Assembly: GCF_002878395.1 (NCBI RefSeq)
Contig: NC_061119.1
Location: 13,121,295-13,185,294, forward strand
From: Capsicum annuum
Taxonomy: Eukaryota > Streptophyta > Magnoliopsida > Solanales > Solanaceae
DNA length: 64,000 nucleotides
Direction: 5' to 3'
Part shown: in pieces, positions 1-10,789 of the stretch
Layout: every line of letters begins with the position of its first letter
Position numbering within the stretch: the stretch's first letter is position 1
Made by a program: the position numbers and the translations under genes
The notes under the pieces: model-generated
Told to the model about the DNA's origin: nothing
What the model saw: only the letters and a program-made list of their open reading frames with translations
The model's database searches: none

Positions 1-145
1 GTTAAACTCACTTTTCTAGTTCAAACAAGTGTTGCAAGCCTAGTGAAGCTGTGTGTGGCCATTTTTGATTCACTAGCACTTGGTTGTTCATCTTGTTGTT
101 CTTCTATTGGTTGGAATCTCTTGATACACACTTAGCATTGTATCA
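1..145 (+). mobile_element. LTR 3' end, truncated by window edge
   Basis: These bases match the reverse complement of about 63825-63969 with only scattered mismatches, so they are the same LTR family in opposite orientation. The other copy abuts an initiator-Met-type primer binding site, which identifies the shared ...TTGTATCA as the LTR end. No primer site follows here, so this should be a 3' LTR. The next five bases, CAATG, would be the target duplication, but its partner lies outside the window. The insertion interrupts the reverse transcriptase of the minus-strand gypsy element that begins at 146. Confidence 0.7.
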
Positions 146-381
146 CAATGTATTGGGCTTACCTACTTGCTGTCTGAAATTGGATAAACAATCTCATTAT
201 CGATCCACTTAATGACCTCTTTTCTCCCCACGTCTTTCATCACTGGATTCAACCTACGTTGTTGCTGCACCCTTGGTTTGAAACCTTCTTCCATGTGTAT
301 ATTTTGCATGCAAAAAGATGGATTTGTCCCTATAATGTCAGACATCTGCCACCCCTTCTTCCTCCTTTTTAAGATTGTCAT
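146..381 (-). pseudogene. Ty3/gypsy reverse transcriptase, N-terminal stump
   Basis: The minus-strand reading holds the typical start of a plant gypsy RT: a PSFCMQNIHMEEG-like segment, then QQQRRLNPVMK, KEVIKWIDNEIVYPISDSK and, after a stop, VSPIHC. In the family this runs on as SDSKWVSPVQ-VPKKGG, so the stop is a Trp-to-stop change (TGG to TAG). The remaining fingers, the catalytic YVDD-type motif, RNase H and integrase are absent because the LTR end at 1-145 lies here. The upstream gag and protease on the same strand show it belongs to one Athila-like element. Confidence 0.85.
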
Positions 382-800
382 TGCTTTCTTTACCTATATA
401 TCAGATAATCCTGTAGACAAAATAACAGGTAAGATATTATTGTCACCAAGGTAAAGATATTTCAAGTGAGAAAGAAGAACCTTAAGCTCCAATTTTGGAG
501 CTCCATCAATTGACGTTTTGGGGGATGGACCAATTGGCCTATTCAATGGCTCAAAAGGCAATTTTCTTGTTTCAATAACCGCTAAAGTCATGACTTGAAC
601 TAATGCTAATACCTACACATATCCATAAATATCATGACCCACCAAAGCTCGCTCTAATGGATCATCTGACAATAACAACCTTTGATCAGACTCAAGATCT
701 ATAACGGATCTAGCAAACAACTCCTCATATATAGATGACAATTTTAGCGCCTTATACACATCAAAAACCTCCACTTTATCATGTGCTCTCATTATCATCT
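382..800 (-). pseudogene. Ty3/gypsy protease-RT linker
   Basis: Two minus-strand stretches give sequence usual between protease and RT in Athila-type elements: MIMRAHDKVEVFDVYKALK (around 740-798) and, further on, GAPKLELKVLLSHLKYLYLG followed by DNNILPVILSTGL (around 400-500). The second is the well-known PPKLELKPLP-HL-Y-FLG block just upstream of the RT. Stops and frame changes separate the two, so this is a relic. Confidence 0.8.
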
Positions 801-828
801 TCTCTGCTGCTACATCAATTAATGACTG

Positions 829-1090
829 TCATGTTGCTAGGAAAGGTCGTCCTAAAATAAATGGAACAACAGGACTAGCTTCAAAGTCAAGAATTATAAA
901 GTCCACCAAAAATATTAGGGATCCTACTTGCACCAAGATATCTTCGATAATACCATCAGGCCTAGCAAGGAACCTATCTGCCAACTGCAAAACAATAGTA
1001 GTAGATTTGGGACTCCCAAGACCCATTTATCGGTACCACGATGTGGGCATAAGATTTATGCAAGCCCCAAAGTCACATATCCACGAGCAC
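829..1090 (-). pseudogene. Ty3/gypsy aspartic protease, degenerate
   Basis: The minus-strand translation contains LGSPKSTTIVLQLADRF, then a GIIEDILVQVG segment, a DFIILDFE segment and ILGRPFLAT, the order found in the retropepsin-like protease of Athila-type elements. The catalytic region lies just upstream (about 1040-1080): the family's DLGAS reads DFGAC here, and a stop separates it from the rest. The mature enzyme would process Gag-Pol inside the particle. This copy cannot make a complete protease. Confidence 0.82.
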
Positions 1091-1189
1091 TGATGGTCTA
1101 CCCTATAGTGATCTGCAAAGTGAAACTACCTGTATCCTTTAGGTTCTTTGGCAGTTTGTTTTGAATTTTGGATGTGCACTCCTCAGTAA

Positions 1190-1560
1190 GTGCAACTATT
1201 ATATACTCGACCAACCCGTTCTTGTTCTCCACTATATCCTTCAGGTATTTTGCATATTTTGGAACACTCTTTAGAATATCAACAAGAGAAAGATTTACTT
1301 GAACCTGTTTTTAAAGATCCAGAAAAATTTTGTGACTGGCCTCCTCGTGATGCTTCCTTTGTCTTTGAGGGAATAGTAGATGTAGAGTCTTCTTTTCCTT
1401 ATGAGTTCTATCATATTCAGTTTTTTCTTCTACCTCTTTCTCTTCATTGACCTTAGGATCAGCATTAATGGTTGTAGGACTAACCTGCTCAGATACTGCC
1501 TCCTCTAACTGCAACCCACTCCTTATTGTCACTGCATTTACCTGCTTTGGATTTGCCTCT
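1190..1560 (-). pseudogene. gag-protease linker region of gypsy element
   Basis: The minus-strand reading MTIRSGLQLEEAVSEQV followed by an acidic, Lys/Glu-rich tract and LLFPQRQRKHHEEA matches the plant gypsy linker pattern 'TLRSGK-L-E ... PFPQRL-K', which lies between the gag zinc knuckle and protease. It is charged and low in complexity, with no catalytic residues. It is broken by stops relative to both neighbours. It confirms that gag and protease belong to one minus-strand element. Confidence 0.75.
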
Positions 1561-1744
1561 GTATCGCTAGGTAAAGATCCTTGAGGTTTTGTATTCTATG
1601 CTCCTGAGATCTAACTGAGTTGCAACTCCAGATTTCTCATAAGCAACTATTGACTCTTCAACTCTGCTGTAAACTACACTTGTTGAGTCTTCACTTCTAC
1701 TGGAAACTGCGCTTGTTGAACTAAAAGCTACTTCATCATCTCTT

Positions 1745-2903
1745 TCATATTACTAGCTTGAGCAGTAGCTTGATTATTCTGAACCTGCTGTTGATTTTGT
1801 TGCACTGGCCCCTTATACGAATTAGTGTTTTATGTCTGATTTCCACCCTATGAGAAATTGGGATGGTTTCTCCTGTTGGGATTATATGTATTACCGAAAT
1901 TCTATTGCCCCTGAAGATTTGCATTCCCCATATAGTTGGCAGAATCTGGATTAGCCGTACAAGCATCTGCTACATGCGTACTACTTCCATAAACCTCACA
2001 CCAGGAATTTTCCTGTTGGACTGCATTAGCTGTAGCTGCTGTTTGTGGAATCCCCTACTTAATATTATTAAGCTAAGTAATCATATGATTTTACATTGCT
2101 ACAATCTGCGCTTGTAATGTAATAAACTGGTCTACCTCTAATACCCCTGCAACCTTCTTAGGAGCACTCCTCGAATCAACATGCCAATCAGGATTTCTTT
2201 GAGAAATCCTATTCAACAATGTGTACAATTCTTCATAAGTCTTTTCAAGAGCCTTCCCACCTACTACTGAATCTAAGAGAATCTTGGTGTTTGGCTCTAA
2301 TCTCTCAATGAATGTATGAACAAGAACATCATTAGACTGATGACGGTGAGGGCAATTTCTGAGCATACCCTTAAATCTTTCCCAAGCTTGGTAAAGATTC
2401 TCTCTTTTTTTTTTGTCCGAAACTCAGAATCTCACTTCTCAAATGTGCAGTCTTCTCTGATGGAAAGAACCAAATAAGGAACTTTCGAGCTAGATCTTCC
2501 TATGAAGTGATGGAGAGTGGTGGTTCAACATGCAACCACTTTTTTGCTTCCCCAATTAGAGAAAAAAGAAAGAGTGTCAATCTGACATAGTTAGAATTCA
2601 CCCCTTCGGGAATGTAAGTATCTCTTATTTCCAGAAAGCTCTGTATGTGTTGTTATGGGTCTTCATGTGAAAGGCCAAAGAATTGCCCCGCAGAATTCAA
2701 AAATTACACCATATTCTGCTTCAATTCAAATCAACCACCTGGATTGGGCTTGCGAATATTGTTAGTCACATGTTCGTGAGTGGGATTGCCACCTCACGAA
2801 TAGGTCTAGCGGCTGGTTGAGCAGGAATAACTGGGATAACCAGAGCTGGGACATTTTTGGTATTTGGATCGATAGGGTCATTTATATCAACTGGACGAGC
2901 CAT
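1745..2903 (-). pseudogene. Athila-like gag polyprotein remnant
   Basis: A minus-strand ATG at 2901-2903 opens with MARPVDINDPIDPN, a plausible gag start about 200 bp inside the primer site. Further on (2091-2366) comes the capsid-like segment FIERLEPNTKILLDSVVGG, then YEELYTLLNRISQRNPDW and a KKVAGVLEVDQFITLQAQI segment, matching the Athila-type gag pattern (LL-S-GG...LL-R-S--N). About 1950-2010 encodes a zinc-knuckle region in which CxxC has become CxxY (WCEVYGSSTHVADAC), so the CCHC motif is lost. A Gln/Asn-rich tail follows. Several stops and frameshifts make it non-functional. Confidence 0.85.
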
Positions 2904-3106
2904 TTGAACCTATTGATTCGGATATTGAGCTCTTCGCCTTTGTTAAAATATCAGTTCTAGTTCTACAAAAGGCTTTACCAACTCTTTATCTCTCTCCAGT
3001 CCTGTAATCAGCTAATCCTGCAAAAATTCAACCGCTAAGATCAAGTCGTTAACACTTAAACTTATTATCAAAAATAAAAAATTTAACAATTTACTAATTA
3101 TACCAG

Positions 3107-3124
3107 TCCCCGGCAACAGTGCCA
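3107..3124 (-). promoter_or_regulatory. Primer binding site (tRNA-Asp type)
   Basis: On the minus strand this reads TGGCACTGTTGCCGGGGA, complementary with two mismatches to the 3' end of plant tRNA-Asp. It lies six bases inside the LTR that starts at 3131 on the plus strand (TGTTACGACTT). This fixes the element as minus-oriented with its 5' LTR to the right, and supports Athila-type membership. Confidence 0.85.
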
Positions 3125-3130
3125 AAAATA

Positions 3131-3444
3131 TGTTACGACTTAAAAGTACACGCAAGTACACGTGATCGTACAAGTAATATAGTGACTTAAACAGACGGAT
3201 ACTAATCAAATAGAAATTTAACCAACTTTTAGTTTTAGACAATGAGGTATTAAGTGTTGCAAAGTCAAGATGATTTGAAATTTAAGAATAAAATATAAAT
3301 TAATAAATATGAAATAGCAATTTGTGACAATCTCAAAGCAAGCACGGTTGTAAACAGTAATAATGAGCATTCCAGGGTTGAGGCATTTCGAACAATCATA
3401 AATTGACCATAATTAAAATTAATTACAATTGACAAATTAATTTT
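3131..3444 (-). mobile_element. Athila-like 5' LTR, first part (U5 side)
   Basis: Starts at TGTTACGACTT next to the primer site and is recognisably related to the LTR at 58682-60479: both carry a 'cgcaagt-acgtgat' block near the end and an 'agggtt-a-gcatttcgaacaatcata' block about 220-240 bp in. Similarity stops near 3430-3445, where another LTR is inserted, and resumes at about 6398. Confidence 0.75.
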
Positions 3445-5583
3445 TGATTTGGCGAGATTTGAAATTAAATTGACCAAAATTAAAATACCCAAAGATAGTC
3501 AAAATTCCTAAATCCCTTCCCCGTTAAATCAGCCCAAGATAGCCAACACCATGCCCAACGACAACTTCGCCCCCACCAGCTAACCCAAAACGGCCCACCA
3601 AGGCACGACAACAACCAAACACTACCCATTAACAACGTTAAACAGCAATACACGAACAGCACAACGGCGTACCATCTCAACAACACCGTAACAACCAACA
3701 ACGACAAATCCTAGCCAATTTTACCAATTTACCCTCTGGTTCGGTCGTTTCTAGCCAAAATTCAGAGTGCTTTCGTTAGTTTCAGTCCATGGTTCAGGCA
3801 AAACGTTAGCTCACTCTTTTGACCAACACGACCCACGACTCATTTTGGTCTTTTATGTCCACTTTTTCATCTTCCCGTTCTGAGGATCTCAAAATCTCTT
3901 CTTTTTTCTTTACAAGAAGATTTCAAATCCGAAAATTGGAAACCCTAGCTATTCCACCCCCCCACCCCCTACCCCCAATTTCCCTTATAAATAGAGGCCA
4001 AGGGGAAGGGGTGGAAAAAGAGAGGATTTTGGGGGAAAATTGGGGGTTCTGAAGGTGCTTGCCTTTAACCTCACAAAACCGAAATTCTCAAAGAATCGTC
4101 GAAATATCGAAATTCGACGTTGTCGTTCAAATTCTACTGGTTAGAATCAATTCGAGGTGGTGGTATTTCATTCGACTGAAAGTTCCTCGTCCGGTGTCAC
4201 TGCCCGAAAATCGGTAAGATTTCATTCTTTTTACGTCTTTCCTTTTTCTTTTCGAGAATCTAGTCGCCGTTATGTATTCTGTTTGTGGCTGAGATTAGTT
4301 GAATTTCCGTGAAGTCTTGGATGTTGTTGGATGTAAAGGTGTTTATATGGTTTGAGGTTGGAAAGCTTTAGGCTTTAGTGGCTGGTTCTGTTTTAAGAAA
4401 GAAAATACATATGTTCTGAGATTTAGCAACTTGCGGTGCCGGCATGTTGAACATTTGAATGAACATATTTAGGCCTAGTGTTTATGTGATTATATGCACG
4501 TTGTTTCACTATTGTGAAAATTTGCTCCGTTTTGTGTGTCGTTAACATCGGATGATTCAATTTCTCTTAAGATATTGCGCCTATTACTGTTAGATGTTTC
4601 ATGTGTGGTAGAGTTATGTTGAAATTTGCTACATAATAATCTCGTTATAGGCTACTGTTAGATGCTTTTTTAACCCTTTTTTGTTCGTTTCCTGTACATA
4701 TGTTAACATGAGATGGATATGTCGGGCCTCTCCTTAATATGGAAATCTAATCCTCTTTATAAATGGTAGCCTACAATCTAGAAACAATTGCTATGAGCTC
4801 TTATGATGGTTGTTTTCATTTAATAACTTTGCCTACTGCTATATGTCCACCATGGCTATTTTTATTTAATAATCTTGCCTATTGCTAAATTCTCTTATCA
4901 CAGTGGTTTTGTTTTTGTGGTAACCTCGTCTATTGCCAGTGGTGTTTTCATTTAGTGACATTATCTGCTTGTTCAAAAATAAAAAAAATATATCAATTCC
5001 TTTTCATAAAGTATATGGCTTTGACCGTTTATTTATTTCCCTTAATCATACGCTAATTCCTACTTAATTGTTTGATTGGCATGTGAAATCTGCTGAGAGT
5101 CCATCAGACTCCCTTCCTTGCATATCCCATTGGGCCAAAGAGGTACCAAGTCCAAAATGGACTAATGCAAGGAGAAAATAGGCTGATCCAAAGTTGTATA
5201 CACAGATATACAGCAGTATGCGGCGGAAATACGGCTGGAAATGAGAAAGGGAAGCTAGTATACAGGTGAAGGACTGAAGTTGTGTATATGTGATCAAAAT
5301 ACGGTCATATATACACCGTATATATACAAAAAACGCAAGGGTAAAGGGCGGTGATATACAATCAGTATACATAGCTGTAAGGGCTGAAAAATCCATGAAA
5401 ATGGGCCCAAAAATTGGGCAGATTTCAATGGGCCAAATCAGGGGCCCAAATCTTACACTTTTCCTCTTTAAGTTTGTTTGTATATTCCTATTTGATTATT
5501 TGTTTGTAATGAACTTTGGTTAAACCAAGTTAAACCACCTTTTTGAATCGTCATTTCTATTTTTTCCTTATATTTTTTCTCCC

Positions 5584-5630
<47 letters not shown>

Positions 5631-6397
5631 CATCTTGTAGTTTAAATTCTCGGATTAATAAAACTAGTCTCTTTATATTTTTCCCTTGAGAATAAGCTTC
5701 TTTAAAAAAAAAAAAAAATGACATTTTACTTTATTATTTTACTCTCATCAATCTAAAATCAATTTTCTTTGCAAAAATCAAAACATTTTCATCAATTAGT
5801 CGAATTTCATAATTTGTTTATATTTATTATTTTTGTTAAAAAAATGAATATTTGTGTTATAAAGAATGATATTCAAAGTCGCCTTCTTTCTCCTTTTCAT
5901 TTGACAAACAATTTACAAACGTATCGGGTTTAGTTCAACCTTTTTCAAAGAAGATTCCTTTAAATTAAATGAAATTGATTTGCACTTAAATAAACAAATG
6001 TCATCTTAGGTCTTCAAAACTAAAATAATAAATACATAATTTGAATCAAAGTTATTATTTTCTATAAAATTATCCTTTTGTAAAAAATTAACCACGTTTT
6101 GTAAGTTAGTCAAAAATTCTTTTGGTGAACTATTTTAAAACGGTCGCTCCTAGGTGTCTTAAAAACCTTCTTAGGGCGTTAATTGAACCCTTACTTGATT
6201 TCTCTTATTTCAAAAGTTTATTTCTGTTATGGAATTTTTGAAATCTTTTTAAGTTTTCTTGATATTTTCTATAAAAATCAAGTGGCGACTGAGTAAAATC
6301 TTTCAAAATTATTTCGACATTCTATTGAATCTTTCAAAATAGTTTGAAAAGGTCAAAACCATTTTCTTTAAAATAAAATTCGAAAATGGATAAAACA
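3445..6397 (+). mobile_element. Tat/Ogre-like LTR inserted in the Athila-like LTR
   Basis: About 2.95 kb interrupts the Athila-like LTR. It has a U3 rich in short 'attgaccaaaat' blocks, a TATA box (TTATAAATAGAGG, about 3984-3996) followed by an A/G-rich leader and 'aaaccctagc', and near its right end 'gggcgttaattgaaccc' and AAGTGGCGACTGAGT (about 6281-6295). The last matches the conserved end region of Tat/Ogre-type LTRs and the similar stretch at 46390. I place the ends at TG (3445) and CA (6397), but no convincing 5-bp target duplication is visible, so the borders are approximate. No coding capacity was found; it is probably a solo LTR. Confidence 0.6.
5588..5628. repeat. (TA)n microsatellite
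   Basis: An almost pure TA dinucleotide run of about 40 bases within the Tat/Ogre-like LTR. Confidence 0.95.
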
Positions 6398-7480
6398 CTG
6401 ACCTTAAATCTTCTACCTAGGGAATATTGCAACTACCACTCCCGCAGAGATGCAACCATTCATCTAGATTCGTAAAGTTCTCTTCTTGCAATTGAATCAA
6501 GCAAGGCTTCTAGGTATATTACTATCCTAGATGCTAATTCAAACCCCTTATTTAATAAAAGGATTAGAATCTTGCTCCTTAATTTCTTCGTTCTATACTA
6601 CGATTTTTCTCTCGGATTCACAGAGAAATATAGATTAATTCTAATGGTGGCTACTTATCAAAATAGTAAACTCAAAAAATTAAGAACAACACAGATGATA
6701 ATCCAAAAAGACACTACGATAAAGAATATCAAAGAGTAATCATGTTTTTGGCCTCAACCCCAGAACAAGGGTATTTAGCCACTCATGTTTGAATTCAACA
6801 TAAAAAATAAGTAATTAATCATACCCAAAATTAATCTTGAAGTCAAGAAGTTCAAAAGAATTGCTAAGAACCCTAAAAGAGAGAATTTTATGCTTTTCCA
6901 CCGCTGCTATGCTAGCAAAAAGTATTTGGGATTGTGCTCACGTGTTCCTTTCATACTTGGAAAAATTTGCCAGATCTAGACTGCTGACGCAACGCGTCAC
7001 CAATCGCGTTTCTAAATCCATCGCGTCGCTTCGACTTCGCGTCGACGCACTGGATTTACACTTCAAAAATTTGGCTAAGTCACCAAACACAAGGATCGAC
7101 GCAATGCGTCGACTTTGCATCGATGTACTTGAATTGTCTTCTGAAATTTTGGCTAAGGCACAAAATTTACGGACTGGCGTGATGCATCGATCCGTGTCGC
7201 GTCATTGAAATTTCACCCCAAATGTTCAACGAAGTCTCATAAATTACTCTTTTTTAGCTGCTTCCTTTTATTATTGTTCTCGTTCATCTACACATGTTCT
7301 TGAACTCAATAAAATGGTCTTTCACATGAACACGATTAATCTCACACCATCAATCACCAATTGCTTCATGATATGCGTTCAATTTTTATCCGAATCCCTT
7401 AGAAATTTACCCTGTATCACTGATCACCTTGATTAGCCACGAAACACAATTTAGATCAAATGAAATAGAATTAACACAAT
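6398..7480 (-). mobile_element. Athila-like 5' LTR, second part (R/U3 side)
   Basis: Continues the LTR interrupted at 3445. 'gaatattgcaacta...gatgcaa', a 'tcctagatgctaa' block and 'atgtttttggcctcaacccc' align in order with 59030-59420 of the LTR at 58682-60479. It includes a palindrome-rich block at 6980-7200 (separate entry). The outer end is not defined; similarity fades around 7400-7500. Confidence 0.65.
6980..7200. repeat. GACGC/GCGTC palindromic block within LTR
   Basis: About 220 bp, strikingly CG-rich against the AT-rich surroundings. It repeats a loose unit in which short palindromes such as GACGCAACGCGTC and GACGCAATGCGTCGAC are followed by 'aaaatttggctaag-cac'. At least three units are visible. 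A chance ORF covers it, but nothing in that ORF resembles a protein family. Its position between transcribed region and U3 equals that of the CACCGC palindromes in the other LTRs of the window. Confidence 0.7.
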
Positions 7481-7965
7481 TTTTGTTCTCAACACAAGTC
7501 CAAATATAAGTACATAGCAGTGTTTGGACATATAAGTATGTCCAAGATCAGGAGACTTACTCTTTAACTAAATGGAATATTGATATTTGAGGTGTGTTCT
7601 AATGGTCAATAAAGTGAGCACAAATCATAGATACTAGATTTCAAATCAAACACTGGTTGACAGAGTTATCTAACACCTATATTTGTGCGAGAAGAAGATA
7701 TCTGACAAAATAGTGGAGGTGTGTACAAATTAATTTGAACAATCCATCATTATAAAGAAGACAAAGAATTAAAACCTAAAGTGCACATTAGTACTCCTTG
7801 GTCTTCATTTCTAGCCTTCCACCAAGTTGCCTTTCTATGGCATCTCTAATATGGACTAGAAATCCATATATAGCAATTGCAATTTCCATGTTACTAGATG
7901 TCTAGTCTAATAAAGTTGGAAAATGCAAGGTGTATAGTTTCTAGATAAATAATATTCAAGAGTAC
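7481..7965. other. Unassigned AT-rich sequence
   Basis: No gene, RNA or clear repeat recognised. It may include the outer end of the Athila-like LTR and its pre-insertion flank. Confidence 0.4.
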
Positions 7966-7981
7966 AATTAAGGAGCTAGCT

Positions 7982-8204
7982 GTATACAAGGGTGTGGCTT
8001 AGCGGTTCAATGAAATTTTATTGAGCACCATAAGGTCTCAGGTTTAATTTCCAATAGAGACAAACACTAGGCGATTTTCCATCTGTTCTAATCTTGGTGG
8101 ACAGAGTTACTTGGTACTTGCTACTGGTGGGAGGTGACAGATATCTCGTAGAATTAGTTGAGGTACGCGCAAGTTGACTCGGACACCACGATTATCAAAA
8201 AAAT
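7982..8204 (+). mobile_element. tRNA-derived SINE (Solanaceae TS/SolS type)
   Basis: Internal pol III promoter parts are visible: an A-box-like GTGTGGCTTAGCGGTTCAA (about 7992-8010) and a B-box-like GGTCTCAGGTTTAATTTCC (about 8033-8051). The body has the hallmark sequences of Solanaceae SINEs: 'ggtggacagagttac', 'ctggtgggaggt' and the end GGACACCACG followed by TTATC and an A run. It is flanked by 16-bp target duplications, AATTAAGGAGCTAGCT (7966-7981) and AATTAAGAAGCTAGCT (8205-8220), one mismatch apart. This supports L1-type retroposition. Confidence 0.92.
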
Positions 8205-8220
8205 AATTAAGAAGCTAGCT

Positions 8221-8840
8221 ACTCTTGAGCTCATTTGGAAACCGAACCTTCTTCATGAGATGAAAATATATAACTACTTCGTGCATGCTCCCACATGTTG
8301 GTGTGATAATTATCTACAAAATATTTGACTTCTAATCTCATATTTCATTATAGGATCACACACATATTAAACTAGACCAACATTTGTGCCTCTCCTTGAG
8401 GTTCACTCACTTTCAGATAGACTCAGATTTCGATTTGTTATCTAGGAATAAGGGAAAATAAAGAAACATGCTCTTATGCTTTCCCAAATGTTTCGTGTTG
8501 TTCGGTTCAAAACTTTTCCTTAAGAAAGAGGTTAGGCAAATATATAAGAGCTTTGTATTTTTCTTTTAGGAAAAGTAAAAGGAATATGGTATTACTTTTA
8601 TTTTCATTCAATAGAAAATTAATACTCAAATTTGATAAGAAAATCAGGACAAAAACCTTTACAACCATTCCTCCTTGTTCTTGTCTTTTAGGCTTCAAAT
8701 GAGCCTCTCATGTGGTCATTTTGATTGAATTGGGTATATAGTTATGTGAGTTTGGTAAACCACCTAGACAACATATAAACATATATGGAAAATAATTATT
8801 CTAAACCTAGAAAATAAAGTTAGTATTTTATGAAATATAA
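8221..8840. other. Unassigned AT-rich sequence
   Basis: No coding similarity or terminal repeats recognised; the short ORF here looks like chance. Confidence 0.4.
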
Positions 8841-8847
8841 ATGGATG

Positions 8848-9005
8848 TCTTGTGTCTAATATAGATGCCATGTTACATAAATTCTAACTTTGGCTATAAA
8901 TAGCCATGATTTTATTTAGAAAATGTAGATGGAGAATACTAATATATTAAATTCTCCCTTGTTACATATTTACTCTTTGTTACTTTCTTAGATAATTTTA
9001 TATCA
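8848..9005 (+). mobile_element. Copia-1 5' LTR (start uncertain)
   Basis: Ends in ...TTATATCA at 9005, immediately followed by CGTTATTAGCACGAG, the same post-LTR motif seen after the intact copia LTR at 15775 (CGTTATTATCACGAG). A TATA box CTATAAATA lies at 8894-8902. The left end is not proven: no matching 3' LTR exists because the element is truncated. Confidence 0.6.
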
Positions 9006-9086
9006 CGTTATTAGCACGAGTTTTTGTCATCTTAAGCAAAGATTTTTCAACGATAGTAAAGCTAAAAAATTACTTTTCTTAAAATA

Positions 9087-10090
9087 ATGTCAAATATATT
9101 TAAATATGAATTTATTGCTCTAGATATATCGGGCAAAACCTACATATCTTGGGCACATGATGCTTAAATCTATTTGGATGCGATGGGTCTAGTAGACACC
9201 ATCAAAAATAAAAATCAGACATCAAATCAAGATTGTGTCAAGGCCATGATATTTCTACGTCATCATCTTAACGAGAGATTAAAAATGAAATATCTCACTA
9301 TTGAGGATCCTCTTATATTGTGGAATAACCTAAAAGAGAGATATGACCACCTGAAGATGATCGCACATCCACAGGCACATTATGAATGGACCCATTTGAG
9401 ATTACAAGATTTTAAAAATATAACTGCATATAATTTTTTCATGTTTAGAATTAAGTCACAGTTAAATTTATGTAGAGAAAATATCACCTATCATGACATG
9501 CTAGAAAAAATATTCCCTTTTCTGCCTCAAGTATGCTCCTGCAGTAGCAATATCAAGAGATGGGATTCAAAAAGTATTCTGAACTGATTTTGCATCTTCT
9601 TGTTGTTGAACAACACAATGATCTTTTAATGAAAAATCATGAAAGTTGACCTACTGGTACTGCTCCATTTTCTGAAGTAAATGCTGCAAATTTTCATCAA
9701 ACCAGGTGTGAAAGAGGTCATGGTCCTAATCGTAGTCGTGGCCATGGCCATGGTCGAGGAAAAAAATCTAATCAGGGTGATCGTCTTGCACTAAAGAATA
9801 ACCCTCAGCACTAATAGTGTAAAAGAAGGTTGAAAATACTGAATCAGTGCAAAGAACAAATTCAGAAAATAAATGCTATCAGTGTGGATTAAAGGGGCGC
9901 TGGTCACGTACCTGTCATACGCCAAAGCATCTGGTTAATCTCTATTAGGCATACCTCAAGAAAATAGATAACAATATAGAAACAAACTTTATCTTCAAAG
10001 ATAATGTTGAGCCTATGGATTTAGATGTTGCAGATTTCTTTGCAATCCCTAAAGAAAATGTTAGTCACCTTGTCGGTGACGAACTGTAAT
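9087..10090 (+). pseudogene. Copia-1 gag
   Basis: Starts ATG (MSNIFKYEFIALDISGKTY), in the pattern of plant copia Gag of the UBN2 type. A stop at 9165-9167 is followed by YLDAMGLVDTIKN, AMIFLRHHLNERL, LWNNLKERYDHLK and THLRLQDFK, closely similar to the gag at 15856. Frameshifts begin near 9520. A degenerate zinc knuckle near 9880-9915 reads CYQCGLKGRWSRTC, with the expected His replaced by Arg. Non-functional. Confidence 0.85.
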
Positions 10091-10235
10091 AGTCTGAGTA
10101 TTTTATTTTTCTATTGGTTGTATTAGTTTATATTTCTGTTAGTAGTATCTCACTAGTCTTGTAAATAAATAAAGTTTGTATAATACGTTATGTTCTAGTA
10201 ATGCTAATATTTACTTTATTTATATTTTCATCTTG

Positions 10236-10785
10236 AAGAATATATGGACACTCCTTAAATTTTATTTGGATCAATAATCAATCGTGACGATATTTGTGTA
10301 ATTGATAGTGGAACAACACACACCATATTTAAAGATGAGAAATGTTTTTCCTACTTACTTAGGAGACAAGCAAATGTTGCAACAATCTCTGGCAATTTAA
10401 AATTAACTGAAGGCTTTGGAAGAGGTACTATATAGCCTAAGGGGACAAAACTGGTTATACAAGATGCATTATTCTCTTCTAAATCTCCAAAAAACTTATT
10501 AAGTTTTAAATATATACACCGAAATGGATATCATGTTGAGACAATAAATGAACTGAATATTGAATATCTTGGCATTATTAAGAAAATCTTAGGCCAGAAT
10601 CACGTGTTGAAAAAGCTATCAACTTTTTCTTCGAGCTTATATTGTGCAGAAATTAATACAGTTGAAGCACACTCTATCATAGACCAGAAGTTTACCGATC
10701 TAAATACGTTTGTACTTTGGCACGATCGAATAGGCCATCCTGGCTCAATAATAAATGAGAATAATCATTTAGACCTTGGATGAAC
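10236..10785 (+). pseudogene. Copia-1 protease and pre-integrase remnant
   Basis: Reads CVIDSGTTHTIFKDEKCF (retropepsin-like active site DSG intact), ATISGNLKLTEGFGRG, a stop, GTKLVIQDALF, LLSFKYIHRNGYHVETIN and LWHDRIGHPGS, the GAG-pre-integrase histidine region. The reading ends soon after (about 10785); integrase core, RT, RNase H and 3' LTR are missing. About 150 bp without a reading frame separates it from gag, as in the intact relative (16843-17330). Confidence 0.85.
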
Positions 10786-10789
10786 TGAA

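Noticed and set aside
3107..3124. tRNA-Asp-like 'tccccggcaac' sequences here and at 63230, considered as tRNA gene ends
   Set aside because: Only the last 18 bases match; no anticodon arm precedes. Position beside LTRs shows they are primer binding sites.
5064..5396. 110-codon ORF on the minus strand
   Set aside because: No domain; it lies inside a Tat/Ogre-like LTR and is composition-driven.
3433..6402. 'ttgac'/'ctgac' flanks as a target duplication of the Tat/Ogre-like LTR
   Set aside because: Only four of five bases match and the implied element would not start with TG.
6837..7208. 123-codon ORF
   Set aside because: It covers the GACGC palindrome block of an LTR; the Ser/Arg/Leu-rich translation reflects the repeats.
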